This document shows positions 31,918 to 44,214 of a DNA stretch of 64,000 bases, one piece after another. The stretch comes from Diploptera punctata (Eukaryota > Arthropoda > Insecta > Blattodea > Blaberidae). Position 1 is the first letter of the stretch. Each line of letters begins with the position of its first letter. The notes below the pieces were generated by a model. That model made no database searches, had not been told where the DNA came from, and worked only from the letters and a program-made list of their open reading frames with translations. Where the stretch lies: contig JASPKZ010004198.1 of the NCBI GenBank assembly GCA_030220185.1, positions 1,797,133-1,861,132 of the forward strand, read 5' to 3'. Position numbers and translations under genes: made by a program.

Positions 31918-32660
31918 TGATTTCTTACCTTAAGGGAAGAAAACAACTAAGAGTATTTGAGAATAAAGTTGTTAGGAAAAATTTTGGATCAAAGGAGAGA
32001 ACTGACAGGTGAATAGAGGCATCTAAGCTTAAATAAGAATGAGCTATAATATCTTAATAGAAAACCAGATGTTATAAGAACGGATAAGTCTTATAGACTG
32101 TGATGTGTGGGACATATAGTGCGAAGCGGGAATGAAAGAGGGGCATGGAATTTTTTTTAAAAAAACCAGAGAGAAAGCGCCTGGTTTTCGGTCCAGAATT
32201 AAATTTTAAAATTTTACAAAGTATTGACAGTTCCATCTCTTATCAATGGATGTGAAACCTGGACATTAACAAAGGCAGATAGTAAACAAATAGAGACTGC
32301 TGAAATGAAGATGCTGAGAGCAATAGCATGATACCAATGAACCGATAAATAGAAAACGAAGATATAGGAACAGAACTTAATATATTTAATCTCTGTGAAA
32401 GAATAAAATACTATCAAAATGCTAATCTTCAGCACGTATTACGAATGAATGAACAGCGCATACCAAGAAGAATGTATAATTATAAACCAAAAGGGAGAAG
32501 AATGTTGGGAAGACCATTGAAGAGATGGAAGGACCAATTCGACCTATAATGAGATCGGAACAGGCCATTGGGCTTAATCCTTGATGATGATGATGATGAA
32601 TTAAATTGGAGAATAATATTAACCTTAATTTGAGGGACGTAAATTGATTAGAAAACCTTG
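31918..32660 (+). mobile_element. RTE-A copy interrupted by RTE-B
   Basis: 31918-32206 and 32598-32660 are one eroded RTE-A. RTE-B (32207-32597, GAATTAAATT duplicated at 32197-32206 and 32598-32607) lies within, ending in (TGA)n. Confidence 0.82.
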
Positions 32661-32662
<2 letters not shown>

Positions 32663-32705
<43 letters not shown>

Positions 32706-32867
32706 GTTGTTGTTATTATTATTATTTTTATTATTATTATTGTTATTATTATTGTTATTATTGCTATTATTATTACTATTATTATTGTTATTATTATTGT
32801 TATTATTATTATTGTTATTATTATTGTTATTATTGTTATCATCATTATTATTATTATTATTATTATT
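32663..32867. repeat. Longest (TTA)n tract, 205 bp
   Basis: Imperfect TTA/TTG trinucleotide tract directly before a SINE S copy. Confidence 0.98.
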
Positions 32868-32868
32868 T

Positions 32869-33011
32869 CCACCAATGTGATCTCTAGGTAGCGTGCTGCT
32901 TTGTCACGCAGCGGGCCCGGGTTCGATCCCAGGTCGGGACAGTTTTTCTGGGTGAGGTTTCTATAGGGGTTTTTCCTCACATGTAAGACAAATGTCAGGA
33001 AAACTTTAAGG
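32869..33011 (+). mobile_element. SINE S, copy 3, 3'-truncated
   Basis: tRNA-like head (GGGTTCGATCCCAGG) to AACTTTAAGG, then joins RTE-A sequence without the usual 3' half. Confidence 0.85.
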
Positions 33012-33456
33012 CTCTGGTTTTCCTACAAGATGCTTCCATGCAAGTCTTTCATTCCCCATTCGTGCCACATGTCCTGCCATCGCAGTCTAGGAGACTTAAC
33101 TGTTCTTATTATATCTGGTTTCCTATAAAGACCATGTAGTTCATTGTTATGTAGTCTTCTCCATTCACCTGTCTGTTCATCTCTCTTTGGTCCAAAAATT
33201 TTCCTAAGTACTTTATTCTCAAATACTCGTAATCTCCTTTCCTCCCTTAAAGTAATAGTCCATGTTTCGCACCAATATAATATAACTGGTAGAATAATAG
33301 TTTTATATATATATTCAGTTTAATGTTTTTTGAAAGGAGTTGGGACATCAAAAGTCTCTGCAATACATAATAGCACGCATTTCCAGAATTGAGCCTACGT
33401 TTAATTTCTTTGTGCATATCATTCCTATTTGTAATTATTGTTGCTGGGTATTTGAG
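33012..33456 (-). mobile_element. RTE-A internal fragment
   Basis: Covers the part from GGTTTTCCTAC to the 'YLG' region on the minus strand; lacks the 3' end, which is replaced by SINE S. Confidence 0.85.
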
Positions 33457-33553
33457 GAAGCATATATATATATATATATTTAGAAACATACCACCCTTAC
33501 CAAAAAAATATGTGCTAGACCTATACCGTAAAATTCCTAGCCTCAATTATAAC

Positions 33554-33590
<37 letters not shown>

Positions 33591-34062
33591 TTATTGTTAT
33601 AGGTCTATATGTATGAACTTATTTTTCCAGATTTCCTGAGCTTCCTCGTCATGAATTCAAAATCCGTGGCTCGCCTCTTATGCTGAAGTTCGTGAGATCA
33701 AAAACGGCAAAGGTCGATCTACTTTCGAGGTAGTATAATCTTAAATATTGCTTCCTTCGGAAGCAAAATTCGATTTTTTTGACGTATCGTAAATATACGA
33801 AAGGACCCCAGACTCAGAATTATTACACCTCTAAAGATCCATCGACCTTGGGAACAGATTCTATAGCCAGCCTTTTTCTTCTCCATTTCTCCAGTCTCCT
33901 CTAAGCCATTTCTTCCATTGTTCTGACAGCTACTTTTGTCCATGTTGGTCTTTGTATTCCTCTATTCCTTTTTCCTGTCGGATTTAATTCATATAGGCCT
34001 ACCTTTATTTTATGACGTCTTCCATCATTATTTTATTCCTTTTCATCCTCACCTTCACTATT
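33457..34062 (-). other. Mixed: microsatellites and a doubtful LINE end
   Basis: 33720-34035 on the minus strand has W- and K-rich RTE-like C-terminal text ('QWKKW', 'EKKKAGY') but no firm family. 33600-33720 is unassigned. Confidence 0.35.
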
Positions 34063-34111
34063 ATTATTATTATTATTATTATAGTTATTATTGTTATTAT
34101 TATTATTATTA

Positions 34112-34878
34112 ACTAACTCACTGGCACTATCGAACCCGTAGGTTCATGGCCGCGCGGACATAAGCTCTCCATACATCTCTATCCTGACCCAATGTTTTCC
34201 AATCATCCCCTGTGTAATCTACTTCCCTGAAATCTTAGTTAATGTTATTCTCCTGCCTCATTCTTGGTCTACCAACTGGGCGTTTTCCCTCTGGTTTTCC
34301 TACAAGAAACTTCCATGCACGTCTTTCATTCCCCATTCATGCCACGTGTCCTGCCCATCGCAGTCTACGAGACTTAACTGTTCTCATTATATCTGGCTTC
34401 CTTTAAAGACCATGTAATTAATTATTATGCATTCTTCTCCATTCACCTGTTTGTTCATCTCTCTTTGTTCCAAAAATTTTCCTAAGGACTTTATTCTCAA
34501 ATACTCGTAATCTCCTTTCCTCCCTTAAAGTAAGAGTCCATGTTTCGCAACCATATAATATAACTGGTAGAGAAATAGTTTTATATGTTTTCAGTTTAAC
34601 GTTTTTTTGAAAGGAGTTGGGAAGTCAAGAGTCTCTGTAATGCATAATAGCACGCATTTCCAGAATTGAGCCTATATTAATTTCTTTGTGCATCTCATTC
34701 CCTTTTGTGATTATTGTTCCTAGGAAGACCTATTTGAATTCAGCCATTTTCTCAAAATTTCCCTCATTTGTCATTAGCTGTCCATTTCCATTATATAATG
34801 TATTTCTATGTGTGACCATATATTTAGTTTAATTGATATTTTCTTCCAGTCCCAATTTCATAGTGTTACTCAATAGTG
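34112..34878 (-). mobile_element. RTE-A copy
   Basis: Complete from the tail (TAACTAACTCACTGGC) to the ACACTATTGAGTAACACTA position of the 2196 copy. Broken by several indels. Flanked on both sides by (TTA)n. Confidence 0.88.
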
Positions 34879-34892
34879 TGTTATTATTATTA

Positions 34893-34956
<64 letters not shown>

Positions 34957-34957
<1 letters not shown>

Positions 34958-35525
34958 ACCTGGAAGAAGAAAAAAAAAACTAAGACCTCGAAAATCATGG
35001 ATGCAAGAAATAATAATGAGAACAAGAGGACTGAAGGACATCGAGTGGAATGATTTGGAATCTAAATTTATATTTGCTCTAACCTCGACTTCATTATTAC
35101 CCAGTATAAGGTATATATATTAATTGGTGTTTCTCGTATAATTTATCATATTTATATTTTATTATTATTATTATATTATTATATTGTTATTAATATATTA
35201 TTACATTATATTATTGTTATTATTATTAAAATTATTATTATTATTATATTATTATTATCATCATTATTATTATTTTTATTATTATTATTATTCTAAGTAT
35301 CATTATTGTTATTACCCTATAAAATGTTGTTTGTACATGACATTTACATTGCTACATTTATTGTATCTTTAACTGTTTATAATTAGTATAGTGTATATCT
35401 ATATTTGTCAAATATTTATTTGTATTTGTGCTGGTTGAGTGGAAGAGAAGGCCTTATGGCCTTAACTCTGCCAGAATAAATAAAACATTATTATCATTTT
35501 CATTATCATTTTCATTATCATTATC

Positions 35526-35616
<91 letters not shown>

Positions 35617-35664
35617 GGGATGAGTGGAGAAGGGGGAAAGAAATTTTAGTCACCAGAAAAATGT
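34957..35664 (+). repeat. Microsatellite-rich stretch with a LINE-G-like tail
   Basis: 35390-35480 has the 'GTGGAAGAGAAGGCC...GGCCTTAACTCTGCCAG' LINE tail of a LINE-G relative, followed by (CATTAT)n and (ATT)n. Related tails at 48335-48410 and 53015-53033. 34957-35156 unassigned. Confidence 0.7.
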
Positions 35665-35985
35665 GTCTTCTTCTTCTTCCTTCCAAGTATTAGGCCAAGG
35701 CCTGTTACGATCCTGTAGAAAATTTTCCCTCCAGCGTTTCATAGGACGGCCCAGTGATCTTCGTCCTCTTGGTATATAATTATAAACAGCTTTGGGGATC
35801 CGATTTGAACTCATTCTTTAAAGATGGTGTTTCCAATTTAGTTGGTACTGTTTAATATATTCCAAAATTGGCGTATTCTTCAATTCTTTTAAGATATCGG
35901 TGTTCCTTTTCCGATCCCATCTGGTGTAACCTGCTGTTCTGCGCATGAATCTCATTTCACAAGCCGTTATTCTGCTTTCATGTTG
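35665..35985 (-). mobile_element. RTE-H LINE 3' fragment
   Basis: Minus strand: 'ESRITACEMRFMRRTAGYTR', 'ILEYIKQYQLNW', 'SLGRPMKRW', then the coding end that also forms the tail of element K. Shows where K's tail came from. Confidence 0.78.
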
Positions 35986-36627
35986 TAGAAAAATGTGTAA
36001 ACCTAGAAAATCAGTATATAAGTAAATTATTATTATTGTTATTATTAATTACAAAACTATCTAGTTCTCATTCCAAGATTAGAATCTCGACGCTATAATT
36101 TCTGGAATTAAGGATTGTCATAAGATAATAATAGCCTATACAAGCTAGGTACTCGTATTTTAAGCTGAATTATAATAATTATAAGCATTGTATTTGTTTT
36201 GACTAAAAAAGGAATTATTTGAGTGTCTTTCAGAAGTTAATTTCATTTCTGAAATCCACAAACATTTAAAAATGGCTCACAATTTCCTTGAATTTTCATT
36301 CTGAAGAAGAGATTGTAACCACTGAACATTTTTCTACGCAGAAGCCAAGTTGAGGTAATTTCCCAGGACACACCAAAGTTATGTTTTTCGTTGTAAATAC
36401 TCAAGATTTCCCAGGAGCCATCAACACGTCATTACAACCAGAAAGATCTTGCTTATTTCCTACACTAATTAAACGCAAGAATGGCTACATTCTTCAGGAG
36501 ACTTAAAAAATATATTTATACAAGACCTCATGATATTATTCATTTGTGTACAGCGAACCCTTTATTAAAAGACCATCGAAAAATGCAGGAAAAATAGTGT
36601 AAACTATAAGAAGGATGTTCGATTCTA
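35986..36627. other. No feature recognised
   Basis: AT-rich single-copy-like sequence. Confidence 0.6.
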
Positions 36628-37357
36628 ACTCACTGGCACTATCGAACCCATAGGTGCAAGGCCGCGCGGACATACGCTCTCCATATATCCCTATCTTGAG
36701 CTAATGTTTTCCAATCATTTCCTGTATAATCTACTTCCCTCAAATTATGGTTAATGTTATTCTCCCACCTCATTATTGGTCTACAACTGGGAGTTTCTCC
36801 TCTGGTTTTCCTACAAGAAGCTTCCATGCACGTCTTCCATTCCCCATTCGTGCTACATATCCTGCCCATCGCAGTCTACGATACTTAACTTTTCTCATTA
36901 TACCTGGATTCCTATAAAGATCATGCAGTCTTCTCCATTCACCTGTCTGTTCATCTCTCTTTGATCCAAAACAATTCCTTAAAACTTTCTTCTCAAATAC
37001 TCGTAATCTCCTTTCCTCTCTTACAGTAAGAGTCCATGTTTCGCATCCATATAATATAACTGGTAGAATAATAGTTATATATATTTTTTATCAGTTTAAC
37101 GTTTTTCCAAAGAAGTTCGGATGTCAAGAGTCTCTGTAATGCATAATAACACGCATTTCCAGAATTGAGCCTATGTTTAATTTCTTTGTGCATCTCATTC
37201 CTGTTTGTAATTATTGTTCCTAGGTATTTGAATTCGGCCACTTCCTCAAAATTTCCTTCATTTGCCATTAGCTGTCCATTTCCATTATATAATATATTTC
37301 TATGTGTGACCATACATTTAGTTTTATTGATATTTACTTCCAGTCCCAATTTCTAAG
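36628..37357 (-). mobile_element. RTE-A copy (first of a tandem pair)
   Basis: Complete 3' end; 5' truncation at GAAATTGGGACTGG. Open piece 37349-36993 with 'LEVNINKTKCMVTHRN'. Confidence 0.9.
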
Positions 37358-37365
37358 TTCAATCC

Positions 37366-38124
37366 TGTACTTACTTACTTACTCACTGGCACTATCGAAC
37401 CCATAGGTTCATGGCCGCGCGGACATAAGCTCTCCATACATCCCTATCCTGAGCTAATGCTTTCCAATCATTCCCTGTATAATCTACTTCCCTCAAATCA
37501 TAGTTAATGTTGTTCCCCACCTCATTCTTGGTCTACCAACTAGGCGTTTTCCTTCTGGCTTTCCTACAAGAAGTTTCCATGCACGTCTTTCATTCCCCAT
37601 CCGCGCAACATGTCCTGCCCATCGCAGTCTATGAGACTTAACTGTTCTTATTATATCTGGCTTCCTATAAAGACCATGTAGTTCATTGTTATGTAGTCTT
37701 CTCCGTTCGCCTGTCTGTTCATCTCTCTTTGGTCCAAAAATTTTCCTAAGAACTTTATTCTCAAATACTCGTAATCTCCTTTCCTCCCTTAAAGTAAGAG
37801 TCCATGTTTCGCACCCATATAATATAACTGGTAGAATAATAGTTTTATATATTTTCAGTTTAACGTTTTTTGAAAGGAGTTGGGACATCAGAAGTCTCTG
37901 CAATGCATAATAGCACGCATTTCCAGAATTGAGCCTATGTTTAATTTCCTAGTACATCTCATTCCTGTTTGTGATTATTGTTCCTAGGTATTTGAATTCA
38001 GCCACTTCCTCAAAATTTCCTTCATTTGTCATTAGCTGTCCATTTCCATTATATAATGCATTTCTATGTGTTGCAATATATTTAGTTTTATTGATATTTA
38101 CCTCCAGTCCCAATTTCTTAGTTC
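37366..38124 (-). mobile_element. RTE-A copy (second of a tandem pair)
   Basis: Same orientation and nearly the same 5' truncation (CTAAGAAATTGGGACTGG). 37903-37493 is a long clean frame: 'LYGCETWTLTLREERRLRVFENKVLRKIF' in part, through 'GRPRMRW'. Tail (ACTT)n at 37369-37382. Confidence 0.9.
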
Positions 38125-38295
38125 ACATCTATACTAATAAAAATGTTTAATTTTTATATTTCGTGTGAATTTATATCTTGGTTTGAAGAGTTCAATTGTT
38201 TGATAGCAAGGGAATGTTGGCAAAACAACTGCAATTGTTTATTGTTGCCTGAATTAGTGCAGACATTTTAAATAACAGTTTCAGACTAGATATTA

Positions 38296-38550
38296 ATTGA
38301 ATCAGTCATTTCGAAAAGGGATCTCCAATTTTTCTGAAATTCACTTCTTTCATTATTCCATGTTTACATACCTACTTCCATCGTTTTCATGTGAGAATGG
38401 ATCAACTACACTTTTCCTTTACCACTTTCTGACTGTATTCATTAACAATTTCAGATTCATTGCTTTATCCTGAACAAGTTGAATCAGTTTTTCTTCCTCT
38501 CGTAAAATTTGATCAGCTGTAGATGATCCCTTTTCGAAACTCATTCAATT
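38296..38550. mobile_element. MITE candidate with ~27-bp inverted ends
   Basis: TTTCGAAAAGGGATC at the left end and its inverse GATCCCTTTTCGAAA at the right end, each next to TTGAAT/ATTCAA. No coding. 38130-38295 starts with TCTATACTAATAAA and is otherwise unassigned. Confidence 0.55.
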
Positions 38551-38642
38551 ACAGATTTGATTAATTGTGATGTAGAGGAAGCGGCGAATGTTGCGGTTTA
38601 TTTTTTGTTACCAGAAAAGTCGAAAAAAATATATCAAAAAGT

Positions 38643-39431
38643 ATATACAATACCGGAAAACCCAATCGAAGTCGATGGAATGGATCTTCAATATGTAAGC
38701 GAGTACATATACTTAGGACAACTACTCTCCTTCCATCAGAAAGTAGAGAAGGAAATAAGCAGAAGAATAGCTCTCGCCTGGAACGCGTTCTGGTCACTGA
38801 AATTTATACTGCTGGACAAGTCACTCAACCGGAAACTCAAAATGGAAACACTACAAACCTGTGTTCTTCCAACACTGTTATATGGCTGCCAAACTTGGAA
38901 TCTTACTGCCAAACTGAAGTACACACTCCAAGTATGCCAAAGGAAAATGGAGAGGAAAATCATAGGCATAACTCTGAAGGACAGAATCTCGAATACAACA
39001 CTTCAAGCGATATCCTCAACAACTGATCCCGCACAACAAGCCATCAGGAAAAAATGGAAGTGGGGAGGCCACGTCGCAAGAATACAGGACGACAGATGGA
39101 CAATAAAAACAACCATGTGGGACCCGTACACAGGCAAGAGACAGCGCGGAAGACCAAGACGACGATCTTCAAAGAACGAGCAGGGGCGCAATGGTCCAGA
39201 GTCGCCAGATGCAGGAAAAGCTGGAGAACGATGGAGAGCCAACTGTGTATTAACTAATCACAGAACAGACAGTGTATACAAACCAAGTGCTACATCCAAG
39301 TCAACTTCTCACCACGGAGTAGCTCACCGGGTGACACTCTCAAATAGAGCTTAACCCCTGTACAGGGAGGCCTTTGCCCTAAAGGGACATATCAGGCTTT
39401 ATTTATTTATTTATTTATTTATATACAATAC
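38643..39431 (+). mobile_element. LINE-M fragment with 11-bp TSD
   Basis: ATATACAATAC at 38643-38653 and 39421-39431. Open frame across the whole body to 39354: 'YIYLGQLLSF', 'LYGCQTWNLTAK', 'KMERKIIGITLKDR', 'KWGGHVARI', 'GRPRRR'. RT C-terminal part only. Tail (TTTA)n. Frame text before 38654 belongs to the target. Confidence 0.9.
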
Positions 39432-39837
39432 TTAGAGATTGATGTAAATTAAAAAAAAAAGTAGTACATAAAAGTGGAGAAACATATTGAAATAAATAAG
39501 AAAAATGCTAAGGAAAATCAACCAAATTTTGTGGTTATTGTTAATAATTGTAACAACTATTCAATCGCTATAAATCTGAATTATCAAAGTGAGAAATTAG
39601 TGTGATACAATAAAATTGTATTGTAATACTCAATAAAATTGTAGGTAGATAATATTTTTACATTATTAAGTCAATTACTTTTCTTCCCTAGGGAAGTAAA
39701 TTGAGCTATTATGTCATTGTCAATGGATGCCAAGCTCTCTCTGGTAAATTCAACTTACCTCCCTAAAAGCTGAATGATAATAAGATCATTATTAGTACAC
39801 CTATAGGTGTAAACAAAAATTATTTCACTATGCTTAA
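39432..39837. other. No feature recognised
   Basis: AT-rich; no family match. Confidence 0.6.
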
Positions 39838-40453
39838 CTCACTAGCACTATCGAACCCATAGGTTCATGGCCGCGCGGACATAAGCTCTCCATACGTCCC
39901 TTATCCTAAGCTAATATTTTCCAATCATTCCGTCTATAATCTACTTTTTTCAATTCATATTTAATGTTATTCTCCCACCTCATTCTTGGTCTACCAACTG
40001 GGCGTTTTCCCTCTGGTTTTCCTACAAGAAGCTTTCATACACGTATTTTATTCCCTATTCGTGCTGCCACATGTCCTGCCCATCGCAGTCTACGAGGCTT
40101 AACTGTTCTTCTTATATCTGGCTTCCTATAAAGACCACGTAGTTCACTGTTATGTCATGTGTCTGTTCATATCACTTTGGTCCAACAATTTTCCTAAGAA
40201 CTTTATTTTCAAATACTGGTAATCTCATTTCTCCCCTTAAAGTAACAGTCCATGTTTGGCATCCATATTCTCATGGTAGAATAATAGTTTTATATATTTT
40301 TAGTGTTCACCGCTGTGGTCTCGAAGTAGTGTGCTGCCTTGTCATGCAGCGGGCCCGGGTTAGATTCCTGGTCAGGACAGGCTCCTGGGTGAGGTTTTTT
40401 CAGGGTTTTTCCTCACCTGTAAGACAAACATCAGGAAGCTTAGGGCCCAACGG

Positions 40454-40487
<34 letters not shown>

Positions 40488-40919
40488 TCACCGGTGTGGA
40501 AAGCAAAGGGAAGCTACCACATCTATAATTCCCTAGTAACGCTGCAAAGCTTAGCATAAAAATGCTATGATTGCAGTGAAAGATCTGCCCTCTTGCAGAA
40601 TTACCATGGATGGATATTTTTAGTTTAGCGTTTTTTGAGATCACAGGATACCCAAACAAATGTTAAGATATCAACCTGCAGGAAGAAGAAGAATACCAGG
40701 ACGTCCACTCAAAAGACTTCTGAATGGTGTTTCTCTTGAGGCCGAAACAGGTCAACAAATGACGTAAATTCCTGAATGTACTATGATGATGATGACTTTT
40801 TGAAAGGAGTTGGGAAACCAAAACCCCCCTGTAATGCATAATAGCACACATTTCCAGAATTGAGCCCATGTTTAATTTCTTTGTGCATCTCATTCATATT
40901 TGTGATTATTGTTCCTATT
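39838..40919 (-). mobile_element. RTE-A copy with two later insertions
   Basis: Pieces 39838-40304, 40614-40638 and 40797-40919 form one element. Insertions: SINE S (40305-40613) and a short LINE 3' end (40639-40796) with 'GRRRIPGRPLKRLL' and (ATG)n tail, flanked by TTTTTGA. Confidence 0.88.
40295..40623 (+). mobile_element. SINE S, copy 4, with 10-bp TSD
   Basis: ATATTTTTAG at 40295-40304 and 40614-40623. Full length, with tRNA-like head and (CAT)n. Confidence 0.92.
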
Positions 40920-41395
40920 TATATGAAAATAATTTTGTATTTTACTGTACAAACAGTTGCATTTTAATTTGATTCGGTTTTTATGTTATTAGCAGAAGCT
41001 TGATTAGATTCAGAGGTTTCTTGTTAACGAATTGGTTGGTTTTGATAACAAGCTCACTAGCGCCATCTGTGATCGGAAGCGATAATTTCACTTCATTAAG
41101 TTGAGATAATTTGGCATGTTTTGCCCCAGATATGTTTCCCATGGGCTTGTTAAACACTTGCAAGCGGTTCATTTAAAAACAAGACAGTTGCTTCGCTGCA
41201 ATTCAGTTTTCCAAACTTTTCGCTTTAATTAGCTTCAACTCAGTTGCAAATTACATGCATTTTTTTAAAACAGATTTGCCACAAAAAGTTACCGGTTAAC
41301 ACTTGTGTAACCTTTTTAATTTTCCTACTCATTGTTCAGTAGCGGCTCGTTAGTTATTTAATCTTAATAATGTATATATATATATATATATATAT
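40920..41395. other. No feature recognised
   Basis: Single-copy-like, ends in a (TA)n tract. Confidence 0.6.
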
Positions 41396-41665
41396 GAAGA
41401 TTGAAGACACTATTTTAGATTATATTAAAACTCAGTAATTAAGATGGTACGGACATGTCCAGCGAATGGAAGAGGATTGACTACCAAAATCTGTTTTGGA
41501 ATGGAAACCTGAGGGAAGATGAGGCAGAGGAAGACCTAGAACCTCCTGGAGTCAGGAAATATGTTTATACATGAAGGAGAAACATCTACAACCAGGAGAT
41601 TGGATGGACCGACAAAATTGGTCATTAGGAATCGGACGATGTCAAGGACATTAATCGACTGATGA

Positions 41666-41668
<3 letters not shown>
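41396..41668 (+). mobile_element. RTE-D 3' fragment
   Basis: Plus-strand copy of the 16250 and 28564 elements ('RWYGHVQRMEED', GRGRPRTSW-like after a frame change). (TA)n on both sides. Confidence 0.85.
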
Positions 41669-41698
<30 letters not shown>

Positions 41699-42354
41699 TC
41701 AACTCGCGTGACATTCAGGGTCGGGTCGAGGGATGAGATGAGATGAAGCTCCTACATATAGAGGTCTGTTAATGACAAGGGTGCTGGCCGACCACGCCTG
41801 ACGCACTATCAAGGGGGCAGATGGGTGAAATTAAACGAAATGGATGAGGTGAGTATGGAGAAATGGAGGAATGAAATTGTGTAAGGACAATCATATGATT
41901 CTCAACACTAAGAAATTGGGACTGGAAGTAAATATCAATAAAACTAAATATATTTTCACACATAGAAATACATTATATAATGGAAGTGGACAGCTAATGA
42001 CAAATGAGGGACATTTTGAGGAAGTGGCTGAATTCAAATACCTAGGAACAATAATCACAAACAGGAATGAGATGCACAAAGAAATTAAACATAGGCTCGA
42101 TTCTGGAAATGCGTGCTATTATGCATTACAGAGACACTTGTCCCAACTTCTCTCAAAAACCGCTAAACTGAAAATATATAAAACTGTTATTCTCCCAGTT
42201 GTATTACATGGATGCATAACATTGACTCTTATTTAAGGAAGGAGAAATAATTACGAGTATTTAAAAATAAAGTTCTTGGGAAAAAAATTCGACCAAAGAA
42301 ATATATACTGTCAGATGAATGGAGAAAACAACGTAACTCTGAGCTACATGATTT

Positions 42355-42803
42355 TCATAAGTAATGCCACGAGTGATTTCCAAATTATCGATAAATTCAC
42401 GACTCACGAAGTGAGAAGAGTGAATTTATCTAGAGAATTTGGAAATCAAGAGTGGCATTTGTTAGGACTATTTAACGAATAAAATTAAGCTGTTTACTCA
42501 CAAATCATTATTTAACTATAGTTATTTTAAAATATTTATATATTTAATGTAAACGGCGATGTTTGAAAACAAATGAGAAACGATAGGTACGCTTCTACTG
42601 CTTCTTTTGTTTATCACTGCAACCAGATCATACTATTTATTGCCAAAGGAACGCAATATTGTAAGGAGGAGCTTTCTTTAATATGGTAATTATAACACTG
42701 ATAAATATTTGTTGAAATACGACTCTGATTGGTTGTAAAACAGAAATCATTGAAACGTGATTGGTCATTGACTCCCATTTGGGGCATGAGTTAAATAGTC
42801 ATA
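42355..42803 (+). mobile_element. Element E, copy 4 (internally shortened)
   Basis: About half the length of copy 1 but with both ends. Clearest terminal foldback: GCCACGAGTGATTTCC (42366) against GGAAATCAAGAGTGGC (42445), with CTCACGAAGTGAG between. Confidence 0.82.
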
Positions 42804-43108
42804 GAAAACCAGATATAATAAAAACAGACAAGTTTCCTAGACTGCGCAAATAACTACAATCTCTATTTTTCTATCTTTAATAAATACGAAAACAAATAAT
42901 TATATTTAACATATTCCCTACTAAGTAATTTAGAGTATTTACCAAATAAATTTTAATTAAATTACGTCACATCGAATAGCATAATAAGATCTTCAGTGGA
43001 TGTGCAGGGCATATGACACGAATGGGGAATGAAAGAGGGGCATGTAAGCTTTTTGTTGGAAAATCATAAGGGAAAGGGCTAGTTGATAGACCAAGAATGA
43101 AATGGGAG

Positions 43109-43895
43109 AATAACATTAACAGAAAAGGAGGTAAAGAGGCACACCTAACATACAAAGGAAAAAACCTGACATCAGTAAAACAGTTCAAATACCTTGGAGT
43201 AACGATGCAGACGACAGGGACAACGTTCACAGCACATATTAAAGACAGACAGAATGCTGCAGTAAGAGCAATGAGCGACATTAGGCACCTCCGGGAGATG
43301 TCACTACAGACAGCATTGAAACTCTTTCAGCTGAAAATAGTCCCGGTAGCAACTTATGGACTAGAAAATATATGGACGCACCTAAGTTACCAGAATCTGG
43401 TAGACCTAGAAAAAATTAAGAGCACGTACCTGAAACGAGCTCTGGGCCTATCGAAGTTCACACCCTCACGCCTAGCGTATGTACTGACAGGAGAGTTACC
43501 ATTGGTGGAGAACTTGAGACAACAGCTTCTACTGCAATCCACCCCCAACTATGAGAAACTACTGAAAGACATGCAAAGGAAGCGCAGAGAGATATGGGAT
43601 GACTTCTTTTGCACGGACGCGATGGTACACAAAGACTGGATGGAACCCCTGTATGACCTTCGACACGCTGTGACAAGACTAGCGACGCACGGTTTCCACT
43701 TCAAAGTGTGTAAGACCAAGAGATATCACCAACCGACGAACGAGTGTAAGTGCGAGTGGTGCGGGAAGATACCACGCCATATGGTGCGAGAACAGACAAT
43801 CATCCCTGACCCAACTGAGTGACAAGTGAGCAAGATAAACTATTTACTAATCATGCATATTTTGTGCTTTACACTTATTAATTAATAACATTAAC
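43109..43895 (+). mobile_element. LINE-F copy with 12-bp TSD
   Basis: AATAACATTAAC at 43109-43120 and 43884-43895. An open frame to 43822 encodes 'QFKYLGVTMQT', 'VATYGLENIW', 'YLKRALGLSKF' and a C-terminal 'CKCEWCGK' zinc-knuckle-like cluster. RT C-terminal and tail only; N-terminal residues of the frame come from host RTE-A. Confidence 0.9.
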
Positions 43896-43949
43896 CATGA
43901 TTAGAGGGAAGTATATGTTACAGGAGATGATAAGAATATCAGCTCAGTA

Positions 43950-44214
43950 TAATAATGCATGGAGATCAACTTTTATAAGATTCATGGTGTGTTCCGTTGA
44001 GGTATTATTCAAAATTAAAATATAAAAATATGGAATATTCACCTGAAAGGTCCATCTCCACAACTTAATTAATTATTTAACTGTAGCGCTTTCGGGACTT
44101 GTCCCATCATCGGCAGGATTCAAAACTGGCTACAGTTAAATAATTAATTAAGTTGAGGAGACGGACCTTTCAGGTCAATATTCCATAATTTTATATTTTA
44201 ATAATGCATGGAGA
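43950..44214. mobile_element. PLE foldback with 16-bp TSD
   Basis: TAATAATGCATGGAGA at 43950-43965 and 44199-44214. The inserted 233 bp are largely palindromic (44025-44080 against 44121-44198) with a hammerhead-like motif at the tip. The GACGGACCT and AAGTTGAGGAG blocks match the end of PLE-3 at 57400. Confidence 0.85.
44081..44116 (-). ncRNA. Hammerhead-like motif, one core change
   Basis: Minus strand: CCGAUGA (44113-44107; U4 is C), extra U, GGGAC/GUCCC stem II, GAAA, palindromic GCGC, UA, and CUG/CAG stem I. Same plan as 57344-57383. Confidence 0.5.

Noticed and set aside
32644..32980. Long poly-Leu, poly-Ile and poly-Tyr frames over (TTA)n tracts, here and at 19720-19940, 34830-35040 and 35430-35690
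   Set aside because: They are translations of simple trinucleotide repeats with no other sequence content.
38131..38160. Helitron-like 5' start TCTATACTAATAAA
   Set aside because: No matching 3' hairpin plus CTRR end was found downstream.
38555..38642. Possible exon (LINCDVEEAANVAVYFLL...) after an ACAG acceptor
   Set aside because: It lies between a MITE candidate and the LINE-M TSD, has only a weak donor, and its phase does not fit the 58572 exon.
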